Position numbers and translations under genes: made by a program. Source: Phascolarctobacterium sp. (GTDB lineage Bacteria; Bacillota; Negativicutes; Acidaminococcales; Acidaminococcaceae). From it: DNA of 55,252 bases. This document shows, piece after piece, positions 8,754 through 18,552 of this stretch; the first letter of the stretch is position 1; every line of letters begins with the position of its first letter. The notes below the pieces were generated by a model, which had not been told where the DNA came from, searched no databases, and worked only from the letters and a program-made list of their open reading frames with translations. Location of the stretch: NCBI GenBank assembly GCA_017623055.1, contig JAGAPX010000027.1, positions 1 through 55,252 of the forward strand, in the 5' to 3' direction.

Positions 8754-10849
8754 TGCTCAAGATATCTCCTTTTGAGTTTCATAAATTGGGGCATAGCAAT
8801 GGCAACTACAGTTACCAAAATAATACCAATAACTGCACCCATTGCGTAACCATCGATGGCACGAACAGTACTCATAAACACTGGGGTGCGCATATGACAG
8901 AAAGTCTGTACCAAAGAAGCTTGCCCAATTACTGCACCACAAGTCAAAGCATATTGCATTAAACGCGGAGCATTATAGTACGCAGCATAAGCAGCCAAGA
9001 AAAAGGCAGGATGCCCAATCATAAATTCTTTTTGACGAGGGCGCGCATACATTAATTGTTCCAACAAAAGGCGCATCTTTACTTCGATTGCCGCCACAGG
9101 AACGCCTGCACTATGACCACTGCGAGCCACAAAGTATAAAAGGATGATACCAAGCACACCCAATAAAGCAATATGCTTAAAGGTAATGGGTTTATTAAGC
9201 AGATCGTTCACTCTGCTAACTGCAACTTTCACGCCAGCACCCATCACACCCAGCATATCGTAACGTTTTACATACAAAATAGTCATCAAAACCAAAGGCA
9301 TAATAAAGGTAAGTTTTACGCCACGGTAAATGTCGATTTCTAAAAGGAAACGACTATCTGCCAAGATGGCAGCCAAGTACATACCACCCACTAAGGACAT
9401 CAGCACAGCCAACGCCAGTTGCCAAGTAGAATTTAAAATTACCTTCAACGCACTTACAGAACTAGTCTTTGTTTTATCCCAAATGTCCAAAATAACATTC
9501 ATGGATAATACCGGGAAGAATACTGCCGCACCAAAGGCAAGAGCTTGACGCATTACAAGACCACGTCCTGCAAGAATAATTGCTCCCATTACAGCAGTCA
9601 TTACTCCCCACAAAATGATTTGTTTGGAATTGGTAAGCTCCACCAATTGCGCCAAGTAGATTACCGCACCAGCTAAAACAGCTGCACCGATAATAACAAA
9701 GGCAATTTTATTGGGGAAGTAGGGACCTGTATAACCATTCTTTATAGTAGAAGCTTCTGCCTCGAAAAGACCAGCTTCACCAATTTTAAAACCACGAGCT
9801 TTTACATTAGCAGTAATATCTTTCACGTACTGCAAGTTCATTGTTAAAAGATCTTGCCCGTTTTGAGACAAGAAGTAGGGACGAATATAATTAACGCGTA
9901 CGTTACGCTCCTCGTCAGTCAGTGCCCAACGACGTAAGCCTTCGCCCACGCTAATCTTCTTTTGCTCCAAGCTATCAATAACATAAGTACGCACAGCCTT
10001 GTAGTTAAGTGCTTCTGCCAAGGGCACCAAGCCTTCAACCTTCGCAAATTGCAGCTGAGTATAATGCTCCTGCATTATCAGCTTGCGATCGTCTAATTTC
10101 TTTGCCATGTAGTCAATTTTGTTAGGATAACCTACAACTTCAGGACCAGCAGGCATATAAGCATTAACTTCCACACCGGATTTAGCGATGCGATTAAAAA
10201 TGCTATCAATTTTTTCTTCAGTTACGTTTACGAAATTTTGTGGACGAACAATTACATTAAAGCCTAAACTTGCCACCTTACGCATTTCACTGCTAGACAA
10301 TCCCAAGGGTGCTTGCAAAATGCCAACAGGCTCTCTCACTGCATTAATGGGAAGCAGATCAGTACTACCAAGAGCTTCGATAATAGGAGGATTGCTATTA
10401 ATCATACGAGCACGTTCTGCACCATAACGAATACGTAAATCTTCCCAAGCTTCTTCAAAAGCAGTAGCATCATTACCTTCAGCAATGTACACAGCGTTTT
10501 CCTTAATATCTTTCACATTAGAAAAAACACCAGTATCATTGCCTAAAACTTTTGCTTGACGCAGTTCTTTACCAGTTACAAGTTTGATGGCACCAATTTT
10601 GCCCAAGCGTTCTAACGAAGTATCAAACACCATTAAAGAATTAATGCCTGCTTCCTGAAACTTTTTCAGGACAACTTCTTCAGAAACGCCCTCCAGTGCT
10701 GCCAGCTTGCGCAGGTCTTTGTATTCCATGGCCATTTCCACAGAATTATTTCTTTGTTCAATTGCATGGCGGTTCCAGTTGACCCACAAAGCACAAACTA
10801 AACCTACTAATATTACAGCTACAAGCACCGGATTATAACGGCTCTTCAT
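8750..10849 (-). CDS. DUF5693-family multi-pass membrane protein
   Basis: A 699-aa protein with one N-terminal TM segment (about 8-25) and an extracytoplasmic region of about 350 residues. The C-terminal half (about 380-690) has roughly eight or more hydrophobic helices. The size, the layout and its place directly before csaB match the DUF5693 family of Firmicutes, which has no established biochemical role. Translational coupling to csaB (4-nt overlap) suggests it supplies, flips or polymerises the glycan that CsaB modifies. That is inference from context, as no catalytic motif was recognised. The SD is AGGTGAAAATTA before the ATG. It follows prfB by 28 bp. Confidence 0.7.
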   Translation of the reverse strand: MKSRYNPVLVAVILVGLVCALWVNWNRHAIEQRNNSVEMAMEYKDLRKLAALEGVSEEVVLKKFQEAGINSLMVFDTSLERLGKIGAIKLVTGKELRQAKVLGNDTGVFSNVKDIKENAVYIAEGNDATAFEEAWEDLRIRYGAERARMINSNPPIIEALGSTDLLPINAVREPVGILQAPLGLSSSEMRKVASLGFNVIVRPQNFVNVTEEKIDSIFNRIAKSGVEVNAYMPAGPEVVGYPNKIDYMAKKLDDRKLIMQEHYTQLQFAKVEGLVPLAEALNYKAVRTYVIDSLEQKKISVGEGLRRWALTDEERNVRVNYIRPYFLSQNGQDLLTMNLQYVKDITANVKARGFKIGEAGLFEAEASTIKNGYTGPYFPNKIAFVIIGAAVLAGAVIYLAQLVELTNSKQIILWGVMTAVMGAIILAGRGLVMRQALAFGAAVFFPVLSMNVILDIWDKTKTSSVSALKVILNSTWQLALAVLMSLVGGMYLAAILADSRFLLEIDIYRGVKLTFIMPLVLMTILYVKRYDMLGVMGAGVKVAVSRVNDLLNKPITFKHIALLGVLGIILLYFVARSGHSAGVPVAAIEVKMRLLLEQLMYARPRQKEFMIGHPAFFLAAYAAYYNAPRLMQYALTCGAVIGQASLVQTFCHMRTPVFMSTVRAIDGYAMGAVIGIILVTVVAIAMPQFMKLKRRYLEQ

Positions 10850-10877
10850 TAATTTTCACCTTTTTCGCAAACTTGAA

Positions 10878-11984
10878 TTAAACTTTCTTTTGTTGGCTGC
10901 GCAGATAGGTTTCGATGAAGTTCATCAAATCACCATCCATAACAGCTTGAATGTTACCAGATTCGCAACCGGTACGATGGTCTTTAACCAAGGTATAGGG
11001 TTGGAATACATAGGAACGAATTTGGCTACCCCATTCGATTGCTTGATAATCACCAGCAAGGTCATTAATCATAGCATCTTGTTTAGCCTTTTCGTATTCA
11101 TACAATTTAGCACGTAAGAGTTGCAAGCAACGTTCACGGTTTTGAATTTGGGAACGTTGGGTTTGACATTGAACTACGATACCAGTAGGTTCGTGAGTCA
11201 TACGTACTGCGGATGAAGTTTTATTTACGTGTTGTCCGCCCGCGCCGGAAGCACGATAGGTATCAACACGAACTTCGTCCATATTAATGTTAACTTCTAC
11301 GGAATCGTCGATTTCAGGCATAACGTCTACTGCCGCAAAGGAAGTATGACGACGTGCGTTAGCATCAAAGGGAGAAATACGCACCAAGCGATGTACGCCT
11401 TTTTCAGATTTCAAGAAGCCATAAGCATTATGACCGTTGATTTGTACGGTAGCACTTTTTACGCCAGCTTCATCACCGGGCAGGAAGTCCAACACTTCCA
11501 CTGCAAAACCATTTTGTTCTGCAAAGCGGGTGAACATACGGTAAAGCATGGAAGTCCAGTCCTGAGCTTCGGTACCACCTGCACCAGCGTGCAAGGTCAA
11601 AATAGCATTGCTGCCATCATATTCGCCACTTAAGAGCATACCCAGTTCCAAATGTTCCAAATCAGCTTTGCATTTTACAAGCAGTTCGTCCATTTCGGGA
11701 ACAAGGCTCTCGTCGCCTTCTTCAGTTGCCATTTCCCACAAAGCTTCCAAATCATCAACATCACTTGCCAACTTGTGGAAACCATCAACTTCTTCTTTCA
11801 AGGAGTTAACGTCTTGAGCAATCTTTTGTGCTTTTTCCGGGTCGTCCCAAAAAGTAGGGTCGCCCATTCTATGTTCTAATTCAGAAATGCGGTCCTCTTT
11901 GTTGACAATGTCAAGAGAACCTTTCATTTCTTCTAATTTTGCCTGTAAATTGTTGATTTCAGGTCTATATTCTTCAATCAGCAA
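10878..11984 (-). CDS. prfB: Peptide chain release factor 2, no frameshift, TTG start
   Basis: Terminates translation at UGA and UAA. The catalytic motif GAGGQHVNKT is present. The codon-recognition SPF motif appears as RISPFDANARRHTS. In many bacteria codon 26 is an in-frame UGA bypassed by +1 frameshifting. Here the corresponding stretch reads GGT TCT CTT GAC, so the gene is continuous and the autoregulatory frameshift is absent. The first codon is TTG at 11984. No upstream in-frame start is possible before the SD AGGAAAGG, and the resulting 24 residues before the LD position match RF2 in length. It lies 57 bp downstream of secA, a common Firmicute pairing. Confidence 0.95.
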   Translation of the reverse strand: MLIEEYRPEINNLQAKLEEMKGSLDIVNKEDRISELEHRMGDPTFWDDPEKAQKIAQDVNSLKEEVDGFHKLASDVDDLEALWEMATEEGDESLVPEMDELLVKCKADLEHLELGMLLSGEYDGSNAILTLHAGAGGTEAQDWTSMLYRMFTRFAEQNGFAVEVLDFLPGDEAGVKSATVQINGHNAYGFLKSEKGVHRLVRISPFDANARRHTSFAAVDVMPEIDDSVEVNINMDEVRVDTYRASGAGGQHVNKTSSAVRMTHEPTGIVVQCQTQRSQIQNRERCLQLLRAKLYEYEKAKQDAMINDLAGDYQAIEWGSQIRSYVFQPYTLVKDHRTGCESGNIQAVMDGDLMNFIETYLRSQQKKV

Positions 11985-12041
11985 GTTCGTAACAACCTTT
12001 CCTAAGCAAATTTAGTTATTAAATACAGTTTTCACTGCAAA

Positions 12042-14459
12042 TTATTTTTCTTCTTCTACGATTTTAGCTTCTTCAATAGCGTTAGCTTCCGCAGGTTGTT
12101 GTTCAGTTACAACATTTACGTGATAGATGTAACGTACAACGTCGTCTTGGATTGCGCCAATCATAGCTTCAAACATATCGTAAGCTTCAAATTTGTATTC
12201 AACCAACGGGTCTTTTTGACCGTAAGCACGGAGACCTACACCTTCACGGAGCAAATCCATAGAATCCAGATGTTCCATCCAATGGTTATCTACAACTTTA
12301 AGCATTACAAGGTTTTCCAGTTCACGCATCAGTTCAGAACCGATGGCAGCTTCACGAGCTTTGTAGTGCTCATCAGCAACCTTGTGGAGGTATTCGTCCA
12401 ATTCTTCACGGCTCAGGTTGCCCAACTCGTCAGCTTTAAGCATACCGTAGGGAGCGAAGAATTCTTCTGCGTAGCGAATCAGCGCCGGCAAATCCCAGTC
12501 TTCAGAATAAACTTCGGGAGGAGCATACATAGCCATGGTACGGTCTACAACCTTTTCTACCATTTCCATGATGTTTTCGCGCAAATCTGCCTTGGCAAGA
12601 ATCTTTTTACGTTGAGCGTAGATAACTTCACGTTGTTGATTCATAACGTCGTCATATTCCAAAACGTATTTACGAATGTTAAAGTTACGGCCTTCAACTT
12701 TCTTTTGCGCATTTTCAATGGATTTAGTTACAAGGCTATGTTCGATGGGTTCATCATCTTCCATACCCAATTTATCCATAATGCCTGCGATATTATCACT
12801 GCCAAAGAGACGCATCAAATCGTCTTCCAAGGACAGGAAGAATTTAGAGGAACCAGGGTCACCTTGACGAGCGCAACGACCACGCAATTGGTTATCAATA
12901 CGACGGCTTTCGTGACGTTCAGTACCAATGATGTGCAAGCCACCAAGTTCAGGTACGCCTTCACCAAGCACAATGTCAGTACCACGACCTGCCATATTGG
13001 TAGCAATGGTAACTGCGCCGTATTGACCAGCATGAGAAATAATCTCTGCTTCTTTTTCGTGGTACTTAGCGTTCAAAACGTTATGAGAAATACCACGACG
13101 TTTAAGCATTGCAGAAAGTTCTTCAGATTGAGCGATAGAAGTAGTACCTACGAGAACAGGTCTACCAGATTTATGACAAGCTTCGATTTCGTTAACTGCA
13201 GCTTTGTACTTGGCAAGCTTAGTTTTGTAGATAACATCCGGAGCGTCAGTACGAATCATAGGTTTGTTGGTAGGAACAACCACAACGCTTAAACCGTAGA
13301 TTTTTTGGAATTCTTGTTCTTCGGTTTTAGCAGTACCGGTCATACCAGCCAGCTTGTTATACATACGGAAGTAGTTTTGGAAGGTAATGGTTGCCAAGGT
13401 TTGGCTTTCACGTTCTACTTTTACGCCTTCTTTAGCTTCGATTGCTTGGTGCAAACCTTCAGAGAAGCGACGACCAAACATCAAACGACCGGTGAATTCG
13501 TCAACGATGATAACTTGACCATCTTTTACAACGTAGTCACGGTCACGGTGCATCAAAGCTTTTGCTTTCAAAGCACACATCAATTGGTGGGAGAAGTCAA
13601 TACCGTGCTCGGTATCATACATATTATCAATGCCAAGCATTTTTTCTGCTTTAGCAATACCAATTTCAGTAGGAGCTACTTGTTTGGTTTTTTCGTCAAC
13701 AGTGTAATCTTCACCTTCGGACATAGAGCCTGCAACTTGAGCAAGTATTCTATACAAATCAGTAGATTTTTCACCAGGACCAGAAATGATAAGCGGAGTA
13801 CGAGCTTCGTCAATCAAGATACTGTCAACTTCGTCGACGATACAGTAGTTTAGTTCGCGTTGTACCATTTGGTCAACGTTTACTACCATATTGTCACGCA
13901 GGTAGTCGAAACCAAATTCATTGTTAGTACCATAGGTAACGTCTGCCATGTAAGCCGCACGACGTTCATGGGGATTCATATCATGAACAATCAAGCCTAC
14001 AGACAAGCCTAAGAATTTGTAAATGCGGCCCATGTCTTCGCTGTCACGTTTAGCCAAGTAATCGTTGACAGTTACAACGTGTACACCTTTACCGGTAAGA
14101 GCGTTCAAATATACGGGCAAGGTTGCTACCAAAGTTTTACCTTCACCAGTACGCATTTCGGCAATTTTACCGCGATGAAGTACTACACCACCAATCATTT
14201 GCACGTCAAAATGACGCATACCAGTTACGCGACGAGAAGCCTCGCGCACTACTGCAAATGCTTCCGGCAGTAAATCGTCCAAGGTTTCACCTTTTTGCAG
14301 ACGAACTTTAAACTCGCTAGTCTTAGCAGCAAGATTTGCAGAGCTTAAAGATTCCATAGATTTTTCCAAACTATTAATCTTATCTACAATAACTCTAATT
14401 TGTTTCAATTCTTTCTCGTTGGGATCACCGAAAATTTTCTTTAAAATGCTATCGAGCAA
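12042..14459 (-). CDS. secA: Preprotein translocase ATPase SecA
   Basis: Motor ATPase that drives preproteins through SecYEG. Walker A is MRTGEGKT (about residues 103-109). [27 protein letters not shown], the AGMTGTA motif and TNMAGRGTD complete the DEAD motor, followed by the preprotein cross-linking, scaffold and wing regions. The C-terminus is short and acidic (ending in EEEK) and lacks the CxCxSGx8CH zinc motif that binds SecB or lipids in many SecAs. The best start is TTG at 14459: an AAGGAG SD is 8 nt upstream, and it gives [11 protein letters not shown] as in other SecAs. The GTG at 14468 overlaps that SD. It has its own promoter upstream. Confidence 0.96.
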   Translation of the reverse strand: MLDSILKKIFGDPNEKELKQIRVIVDKINSLEKSMESLSSANLAAKTSEFKVRLQKGETLDDLLPEAFAVVREASRRVTGMRHFDVQMIGGVVLHRGKIAEMRTGEGKTLVATLPVYLNALTGKGVHVVTVNDYLAKRDSEDMGRIYKFLGLSVGLIVHDMNPHERRAAYMADVTYGTNNEFGFDYLRDNMVVNVDQMVQRELNYCIVDEVDSILIDEARTPLIISGPGEKSTDLYRILAQVAGSMSEGEDYTVDEKTKQVAPTEIGIAKAEKMLGIDNMYDTEHGIDFSHQLMCALKAKALMHRDRDYVVKDGQVIIVDEFTGRLMFGRRFSEGLHQAIEAKEGVKVERESQTLATITFQNYFRMYNKLAGMTGTAKTEEQEFQKIYGLSVVVVPTNKPMIRTDAPDVIYKTKLAKYKAAVNEIEACHKSGRPVLVGTTSIAQSEELSAMLKRRGISHNVLNAKYHEKEAEIISHAGQYGAVTIATNMAGRGTDIVLGEGVPELGGLHIIGTERHESRRIDNQLRGRCARQGDPGSSKFFLSLEDDLMRLFGSDNIAGIMDKLGMEDDEPIEHSLVTKSIENAQKKVEGRNFNIRKYVLEYDDVMNQQREVIYAQRKKILAKADLRENIMEMVEKVVDRTMAMYAPPEVYSEDWDLPALIRYAEEFFAPYGMLKADELGNLSREELDEYLHKVADEHYKAREAAIGSELMRELENLVMLKVVDNHWMEHLDSMDLLREGVGLRAYGQKDPLVEYKFEAYDMFEAMIGAIQDDVVRYIYHVNVVTEQQPAEANAIEEAKIVEEEK

Positions 14460-14514
14460 AACTATCACTCCTTGATTTATATTATGCGAGAAAAGACACT
14501 ACACCTAACTATAA

Positions 14515-14543
14515 ATTATAACAGAAATATTTTTGAAAAGCAA
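14515..14543 (-). promoter_or_regulatory. Promoter of secA and the envelope operon
   Basis: On the minus strand a -35 TTGCTT (14543-14538), a 17-nt spacer and a -10 TATAAT (14520-14515) lie directly after the raiA terminator and about 55 nt before the secA start. No comparable promoter or terminator was seen between secA and 3705, so this may drive about 11 kb. Confidence 0.75.
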
Positions 14544-14573
14544 AAAAGCACAGAACAAAGTTCTGTGCTTTTT
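14542..14573. terminator. Terminator of raiA
   Basis: A 14-bp perfect stem, AAAAAGCACAGAAC/GTTCTGTGCTTTTT with a 3-nt loop, has T runs on both strands. It lies between raiA and secA. Confidence 0.92.
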
Positions 14574-14601
14574 GTGAAGTTTTAAGTTACTCAATTAATC
14601 G

Positions 14602-15132
14602 CTATTTTAATTCAGGAGAGAGCAAACCATACTTGCCATCCTTACGACGGTAAACAACGTTCACACCGTCATGTTCAGGATCATAGAATACGAAGAAGTC
14701 GTGGTTCAGCAGGTTCATTTGCAAAATTGCTTCTTCTACATTCATAGGATGCAAAGCAAATTTTTTGCTCTTGATGATTTCGAATTCACCATCTTCTTCA
14801 ACGGGAGCAGGTGCCGTAGCAGGAGCTTCTGCAAAGTTAGCATATTTTCTCTTCATCAAGCGAGTTTTATATTTATGGATTTGGCGTTCAATTTTTTCAA
14901 CAACCAGATCGATAGAAGAATACATATCTTTGGTGGATTCCTGAGCTCTCAGCAAAATACCGCTAGCCGGAACAGTGATTTCTGCGATATGATAGCCGTG
15001 CTCAATTTTAAGCACTGCAGAGATGTCACCTACAGCTTTGAATTGTTTGGTGATTTTGGCAATTTTCTTTTCAACATAATCTTTCATTGCCGGAGTTACT
15101 TCAACGTTTCTGCCTTTTACATTAATACTCAT
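14602..15132 (-). CDS. hpf: Long-form ribosome hibernation factor (HPF/RaiA)
   Basis: Binds the 30S decoding region in starvation and, in the long form, dimerises 70S into 100S ribosomes. The N-terminal S30AE domain (about 1-100) starts SINVKGRNVEVTPAMKDYVEKKI. An Ala/Pro-rich linker (about 118-130) is followed by the C-terminal dimerisation domain (about 125-176) with VVYRRKDGKYGLL. The length of 176 aa is typical of long HPF. An AAGGAGGT SD precedes the ATG. Position upstream of secA-prfB is the common Firmicute order, here separated by a terminator. Confidence 0.94.
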   Translation of the reverse strand: MSINVKGRNVEVTPAMKDYVEKKIAKITKQFKAVGDISAVLKIEHGYHIAEITVPASGILLRAQESTKDMYSSIDLVVEKIERQIHKYKTRLMKRKYANFAEAPATAPAPVEEDGEFEIIKSKKFALHPMNVEEAILQMNLLNHDFFVFYDPEHDGVNVVYRRKDGKYGLLSPELK

Positions 15133-15285
15133 AGATCTTACCTCCTTGATATTTCAAGGTATTAAGGAATGTTACTTCCTTCTTTGATATACTAATTCGA
15201 CACGTTTAGTATAATTCCTGCAAAATCTATCACTATTCGTAAAATTATATTTCTTCAAGCAGTAAACTGTAACATTTTAACAATC

Positions 15286-16017
15286 TTAGAGAATTTTGGA
15301 AAGGAAGCTCTTGGTGCGTTCTTCTTTTGCGTGGAAGAAAATATCGTCGGGAGTACCTTCTTCCAAAATGTTGCCTTCGTAAAGGAAGATAACACGGTCG
15401 CCTACTTCACGAGCAAAACCCATTTCGTGAGTAACAACAATCATGGTCATACCTTCGTGAGCCAAGGTTTTCATAACGTCCAATACTTCGTTAATCATTT
15501 CCGGGTCAAGAGCAGAAGTAGGTTCGTCAAAAAGCATAACCTTAGGTTTCATACACAGAGCACGAGCGATGGCAACACGTTGTTGTTGACCACCAGAAAG
15601 TTGTTCAGGATAAGCACCAGCTTTATCAGCCATACCAACCTTTTCCAAATATTTTTTAGCAGTAGCTTCAGCTTCTTCTTTTTTAACGCCACGCACTTTC
15701 ATGGGAGCAAGCATTAAATTTTCCAAGACAGTCATATGCGGAAAGAGGTTAAAGCGTTGGAACACCATACCAACTTCTTTACGCACATCGTTAATGCTAG
15801 AATCGTTTTTCAAAACAACGCCATCAATGGCAACGGTACCACCGGTAGGTTCTTCCAAGAAGTTCATGCAACGAAGCAGAGTACTCTTACCACAACCGGA
15901 AGGTCCGATGATTACCAGCACTTCTTGTTCTGCAATGGTAAGGTTTACGCCACGCAAAACGTGCAGGTTGCCGAAGCTTTTATGTAAGTTTGTAATTTTA
16001 ATCATTTCTTTTGTCAT
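15286..16017 (-). CDS. Polar amino-acid ABC transporter ATP-binding protein
   Basis: GlnQ/HisP-type ATPase, 243 aa: Walker [11 protein letters not shown]-loop FQRFNLFPH, signature LSGGQQQR, Walker [16 protein letters not shown]-loop VTHEMGFA. It overlaps the permease stop by 4 nt. It powers uptake of a polar amino acid bound by one or both upstream binding proteins. No terminator was found between its stop and the raiA leader, so read-through toward raiA is possible. Confidence 0.93.
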   Translation of the reverse strand: MTKEMIKITNLHKSFGNLHVLRGVNLTIAEQEVLVIIGPSGCGKSTLLRCMNFLEEPTGGTVAIDGVVLKNDSSINDVRKEVGMVFQRFNLFPHMTVLENLMLAPMKVRGVKKEEAEATAKKYLEKVGMADKAGAYPEQLSGGQQQRVAIARALCMKPKVMLFDEPTSALDPEMINEVLDVMKTLAHEGMTMIVVTHEMGFAREVGDRVIFLYEGNILEEGTPDDIFFHAKEERTKSFLSKIL

Positions 16018-16670
16018 TTGGTTTCAAACTTCCTTTCAAGCACAGCAACAAATCTTGCAACCATAAATACCATTACAAGGTAAATTAACGCAACACACAT
16101 CCAAATTTCAAAGGACGCATAAGTACGAGCGATAATAAGTTGTCCGCGACGGGTCAATTCTTCAAAGCCGATTACAGAAACCAAGGAGGAGTCTTTCAGC
16201 ATAGCAATGAATTCGTTGCCCAAAGGCGGAATAATGCGTTTAAATGCTTGAGGCATAATGATGTAACGCATGGTTTGCGCCCAAGTCATACCCAAGCTAC
16301 GACCAGCTTCCATTTGGCCGGGGTCAATGGATTGAATACCTGCACGGAAAATTTCTGCGATATATGCACCGGAGTTAATAGAACACGCAGAGATAGCTGC
16401 GAAGAACGGGTCAACGCGACTACCGGTAATACCAGGCAGAGCAAAGTAAACCAAGAAGATTTGTACCAACAGCGGAGTGCCACGGATAAAATCAACATAA
16501 ATATTTGCCAGATAGCGCAAAGCTTTTACATTGCACAAACGCGCAATACCAACCATGCAGCCAATCAAAAGACCGAAGCCTACACTAAGAGCAGTAATTT
16601 CCACAGTAATGGCTGCACCAGCCAAAAGCAGCGGGAAAGAACTTGCAATCAAATCAAAATTTAAATCCAT
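16014..16670 (-). CDS. Polar amino-acid ABC transporter permease
   Basis: HisM/GlnP-type inner-membrane permease with about five TM helices. The conserved EAA loop reads [25 protein letters not shown] when joined across residues 137-161. ATG at 16670 (MDLNFDL) is preferred because the GAAGGG SD is 9 nt upstream. The ATG at 16679 abuts that SD. It is cotranscribed with the ATPase (overlap) and with the binding protein 76 bp upstream. Confidence 0.9.
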   Translation of the reverse strand: MDLNFDLIASSFPLLLAGAAITVEITALSVGFGLLIGCMVGIARLCNVKALRYLANIYVDFIRGTPLLVQIFLVYFALPGITGSRVDPFFAAISACSINSGAYIAEIFRAGIQSIDPGQMEAGRSLGMTWAQTMRYIIMPQAFKRIIPPLGNEFIAMLKDSSLVSVIGFEELTRRGQLIIARTYASFEIWMCVALIYLVMVFMVARFVAVLERKFETK

Positions 16671-16745
16671 CCTTTTCATCCCTTCTACATTGGGACATCA
16701 AATAGCTTTCTTCACTTAACTTCTAAACTTCAAATATGGTACAGA

Positions 16746-17522
16746 TTATTTTTTAACTTCACCGAACCAGGTTTTGTAGATTTTGTCAAATTCGCCGTTC
16801 TTTTTCAGTTCAGCCATAGCTTTGTTGATGTCTTGAACTAATTGAGTGTTCTTTTTATTTACAGCAATGCCGTATTCTTCAGCTTCCATAACTTCGCCAA
16901 CAGTTTTAGCAACTTTGTCGCCGCCTTGAGCCAGGTAGTAGCCAACTACAGGAGCGTCGTTAATAACAGCGTCAGCACCGCCATTTTTCAATTCCATGGA
17001 TGCTTCACTTTGAGTGTTGAACGCTACAACTTTAGCGCCTTCAACGCTTCTAGATTTTTTCTCACCAGTAGTACCGATTTGGCAAGCAATGCGTTTGCCT
17101 TTCAAATCATCAATGGTTTTGATATCGTTGTTATCTTTGTTAACCATGATAATCAAACCGGAAGTGTAATACGGGTCAGAGAAAGTAATAACTTTTTTAC
17201 GTTCTTCGGTAATGCTCATGCCTGCGATTGCAACGTCAATGTTACCGCTGGTCAGAGCCGGAATGAGAGCGTCAAAGCCCATGTTTTGTATTTCTACTTT
17301 GTAGCCTGCTTGTTTACCGATAGCACGGATAAGGTCCATGTCAAAGCCGGTAAATTCTTTGCTACCTTCTTTTTGGAACTCAAAGGGAGCGAAGGAAGGT
17401 TCAGTTGCTACGCGCATAATTTTTTCAGGAGCAGCAGCTTTCTTTTCGCCACCGCCACAACCAGCAAGGAGCAAGCTACAAGCTGCCAAAACAGCCATCA
17501 TCATAATTAATAATTTCTTCAT
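16746..17522 (-). CDS. Amino-acid-binding lipoprotein, transporter-linked copy
   Basis: A periplasmic solute-binding protein of family 3. A lipoprotein signal ends in the lipobox LLLAGC. The mature protein has the GFDMDLIRAIGKQAGYKVE region and a C-terminal WFGEVKK. The ligand-binding Arg/Asp set of this family (ITEERKK, DAVINDAPV) is present. It is very similar over its full length to the adjacent protein at 17654-18424, including an identical final stretch of over 20 residues, so the two arose by tandem duplication. It precedes the permease and ATPase and is probably their primary receptor. The amino acid is not predictable here. SD GGGGG is 7 nt before the ATG. Confidence 0.92.
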   Translation of the reverse strand: MKKLLIMMMAVLAACSLLLAGCGGGEKKAAAPEKIMRVATEPSFAPFEFQKEGSKEFTGFDMDLIRAIGKQAGYKVEIQNMGFDALIPALTSGNIDVAIAGMSITEERKKVITFSDPYYTSGLIIMVNKDNNDIKTIDDLKGKRIACQIGTTGEKKSRSVEGAKVVAFNTQSEASMELKNGGADAVINDAPVVGYYLAQGGDKVAKTVGEVMEAEEYGIAVNKKNTQLVQDINKAMAELKKNGEFDKIYKTWFGEVKK

Positions 17523-17602
17523 AATAAATCCCCCTCATATTTTTCTCTATGCTATTGGGCTTTAAGCCCTTTTAGCCAATGGGTAACGATATTAAAATAA
17601 AG

Positions 17603-17641
17603 AACGGAGCACAAGCGTTCTTCACCACACTGTGCTCCGTT
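17603..17641 (-). terminator. Hairpin terminator between tandem binding-protein genes
   Basis: An 11-bp stem AACGGAGCACA/TGTGCTCCGTT (17603-17613 with 17631-17641) is followed on the minus strand by CTTTATTTTAAT. It ends, perhaps partially, transcription of the upstream binding protein. A second small palindrome, GGGCTTTAAGCCC (17557-17569), lies between it and the next gene and lacks a U-tract on this strand. Confidence 0.65.
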
Positions 17642-17653
17642 AAGACCGACTTA

Positions 17654-18424
17654 TTATTTCTTTACTTCACCAAACCAGGTTTTGTAAATCTTGTCAAATT
17701 CGCCGTTCTTTTTCAGCTCAGCCATAGCTTTGTTGATGTCACCAACCAATTTGTCGTTGCCTTTTTTAACAGCAATACCGTATTGTTCAGCTTCCATAAC
17801 TTCGCCAACGGTTTTAGCAGTCGCATTACCACCTTGTGCCAGGTAGTAGCCAACAACGGGGCTATCATTGATTACAGCGTCAACGCCTTTGTTTTTCAAT
17901 TCCATAGCAGCTTCGGTATTAGTGTTGAATGCAACAACAGTAGCACCTTGTACAGTTCTGGATTTCATTTCGCCAGTAGTACCGATTTGGCAAGCAATAC
18001 GTTTGCCTTTCAAATCGTTAATGGATTTGATTTCGTTGTTGTCTTTGTTAACCATAACAACGAGACCGGAAGTGTAGTACGGTTCAGAGAAGCTTACTGC
18101 ACCTTTACGTTCTTCGGTAATGGTCATGCCTGCGATGGTAGCATCAATGTTACCAGCGTTCAAAGCAGGGATAAGAGCATCGAAGCCCATGTTCATAATT
18201 TCAACTTTGTAACCAGCTTGTTTACCGATGGCACGGATAAGATCCATATCGAAACCGGTGAATTCGCTGCTACCTTCTTTTTGGAATTCGAAGGGTGCAA
18301 AGGTAGGTTCAGTACCTACACGCAAAACTTTTTCAGCAGCTTTCTTTTCGCCGCCGCCACAACCAGCAGCCAACATAGCAACTGCTGCGATGATAGTCAT
18401 CATTAAAATAAGCAGTTTTTTCAT
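17654..18424 (-). CDS. Amino-acid-binding lipoprotein, paralogous copy
   Basis: Family 3 solute-binding lipoprotein, 256 aa from ATG 18424 (MKKLLILMM), which has a GGAGATTTTAAG SD context. The longer frame to 18520 runs through its promoter and was rejected. The lipobox is MLAAGC. It closely matches the neighbour at 16746-17522. Differences cluster around residues 120-200 (GEMKSRTVQ versus GEKKSRSVE, GNATAKT versus GDKVAKT), so ligand preference may have shifted. It has its own promoter (TTGCCG-17-TATAAT) and a terminator, so it can be expressed apart from the transporter and may feed the same permease with a second ligand. Confidence 0.92.
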   Translation of the reverse strand: MKKLLILMMTIIAAVAMLAAGCGGGEKKAAEKVLRVGTEPTFAPFEFQKEGSSEFTGFDMDLIRAIGKQAGYKVEIMNMGFDALIPALNAGNIDATIAGMTITEERKGAVSFSEPYYTSGLVVMVNKDNNEIKSINDLKGKRIACQIGTTGEMKSRTVQGATVVAFNTNTEAAMELKNKGVDAVINDSPVVGYYLAQGGNATAKTVGEVMEAEQYGIAVKKGNDKLVGDINKAMAELKKNGEFDKIYKTWFGEVKK

Positions 18425-18479
18425 CTTAAAATCTCCTTTCAAATTTTTAATCAACAATTCTGCATAAAATTTACATATA

Positions 18480-18508
18480 ATTATATACCCAATCATCCTA
18501 AACGGCAA
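18480..18508 (-). promoter_or_regulatory. Promoter of the paralogous binding-protein gene
   Basis: On the minus strand: -35 TTGCCG (18508-18503), 17-nt spacer, -10 TATAAT (18485-18480), about 50 nt upstream of the ATG at 18424. Its presence shows that the structured RNA region further upstream is a separate transcription unit rather than this gene's leader. Confidence 0.75.
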
Positions 18509-18552
18509 GACTTTCTTCATATAATTAATACGTAAATTTTATTGGAACTTTA

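Noticed and set aside
10878-11984. Programmed +1 frameshift in prfB.
   Set aside because: The frame is continuous through CTT GAC. There is no in-frame UGA.
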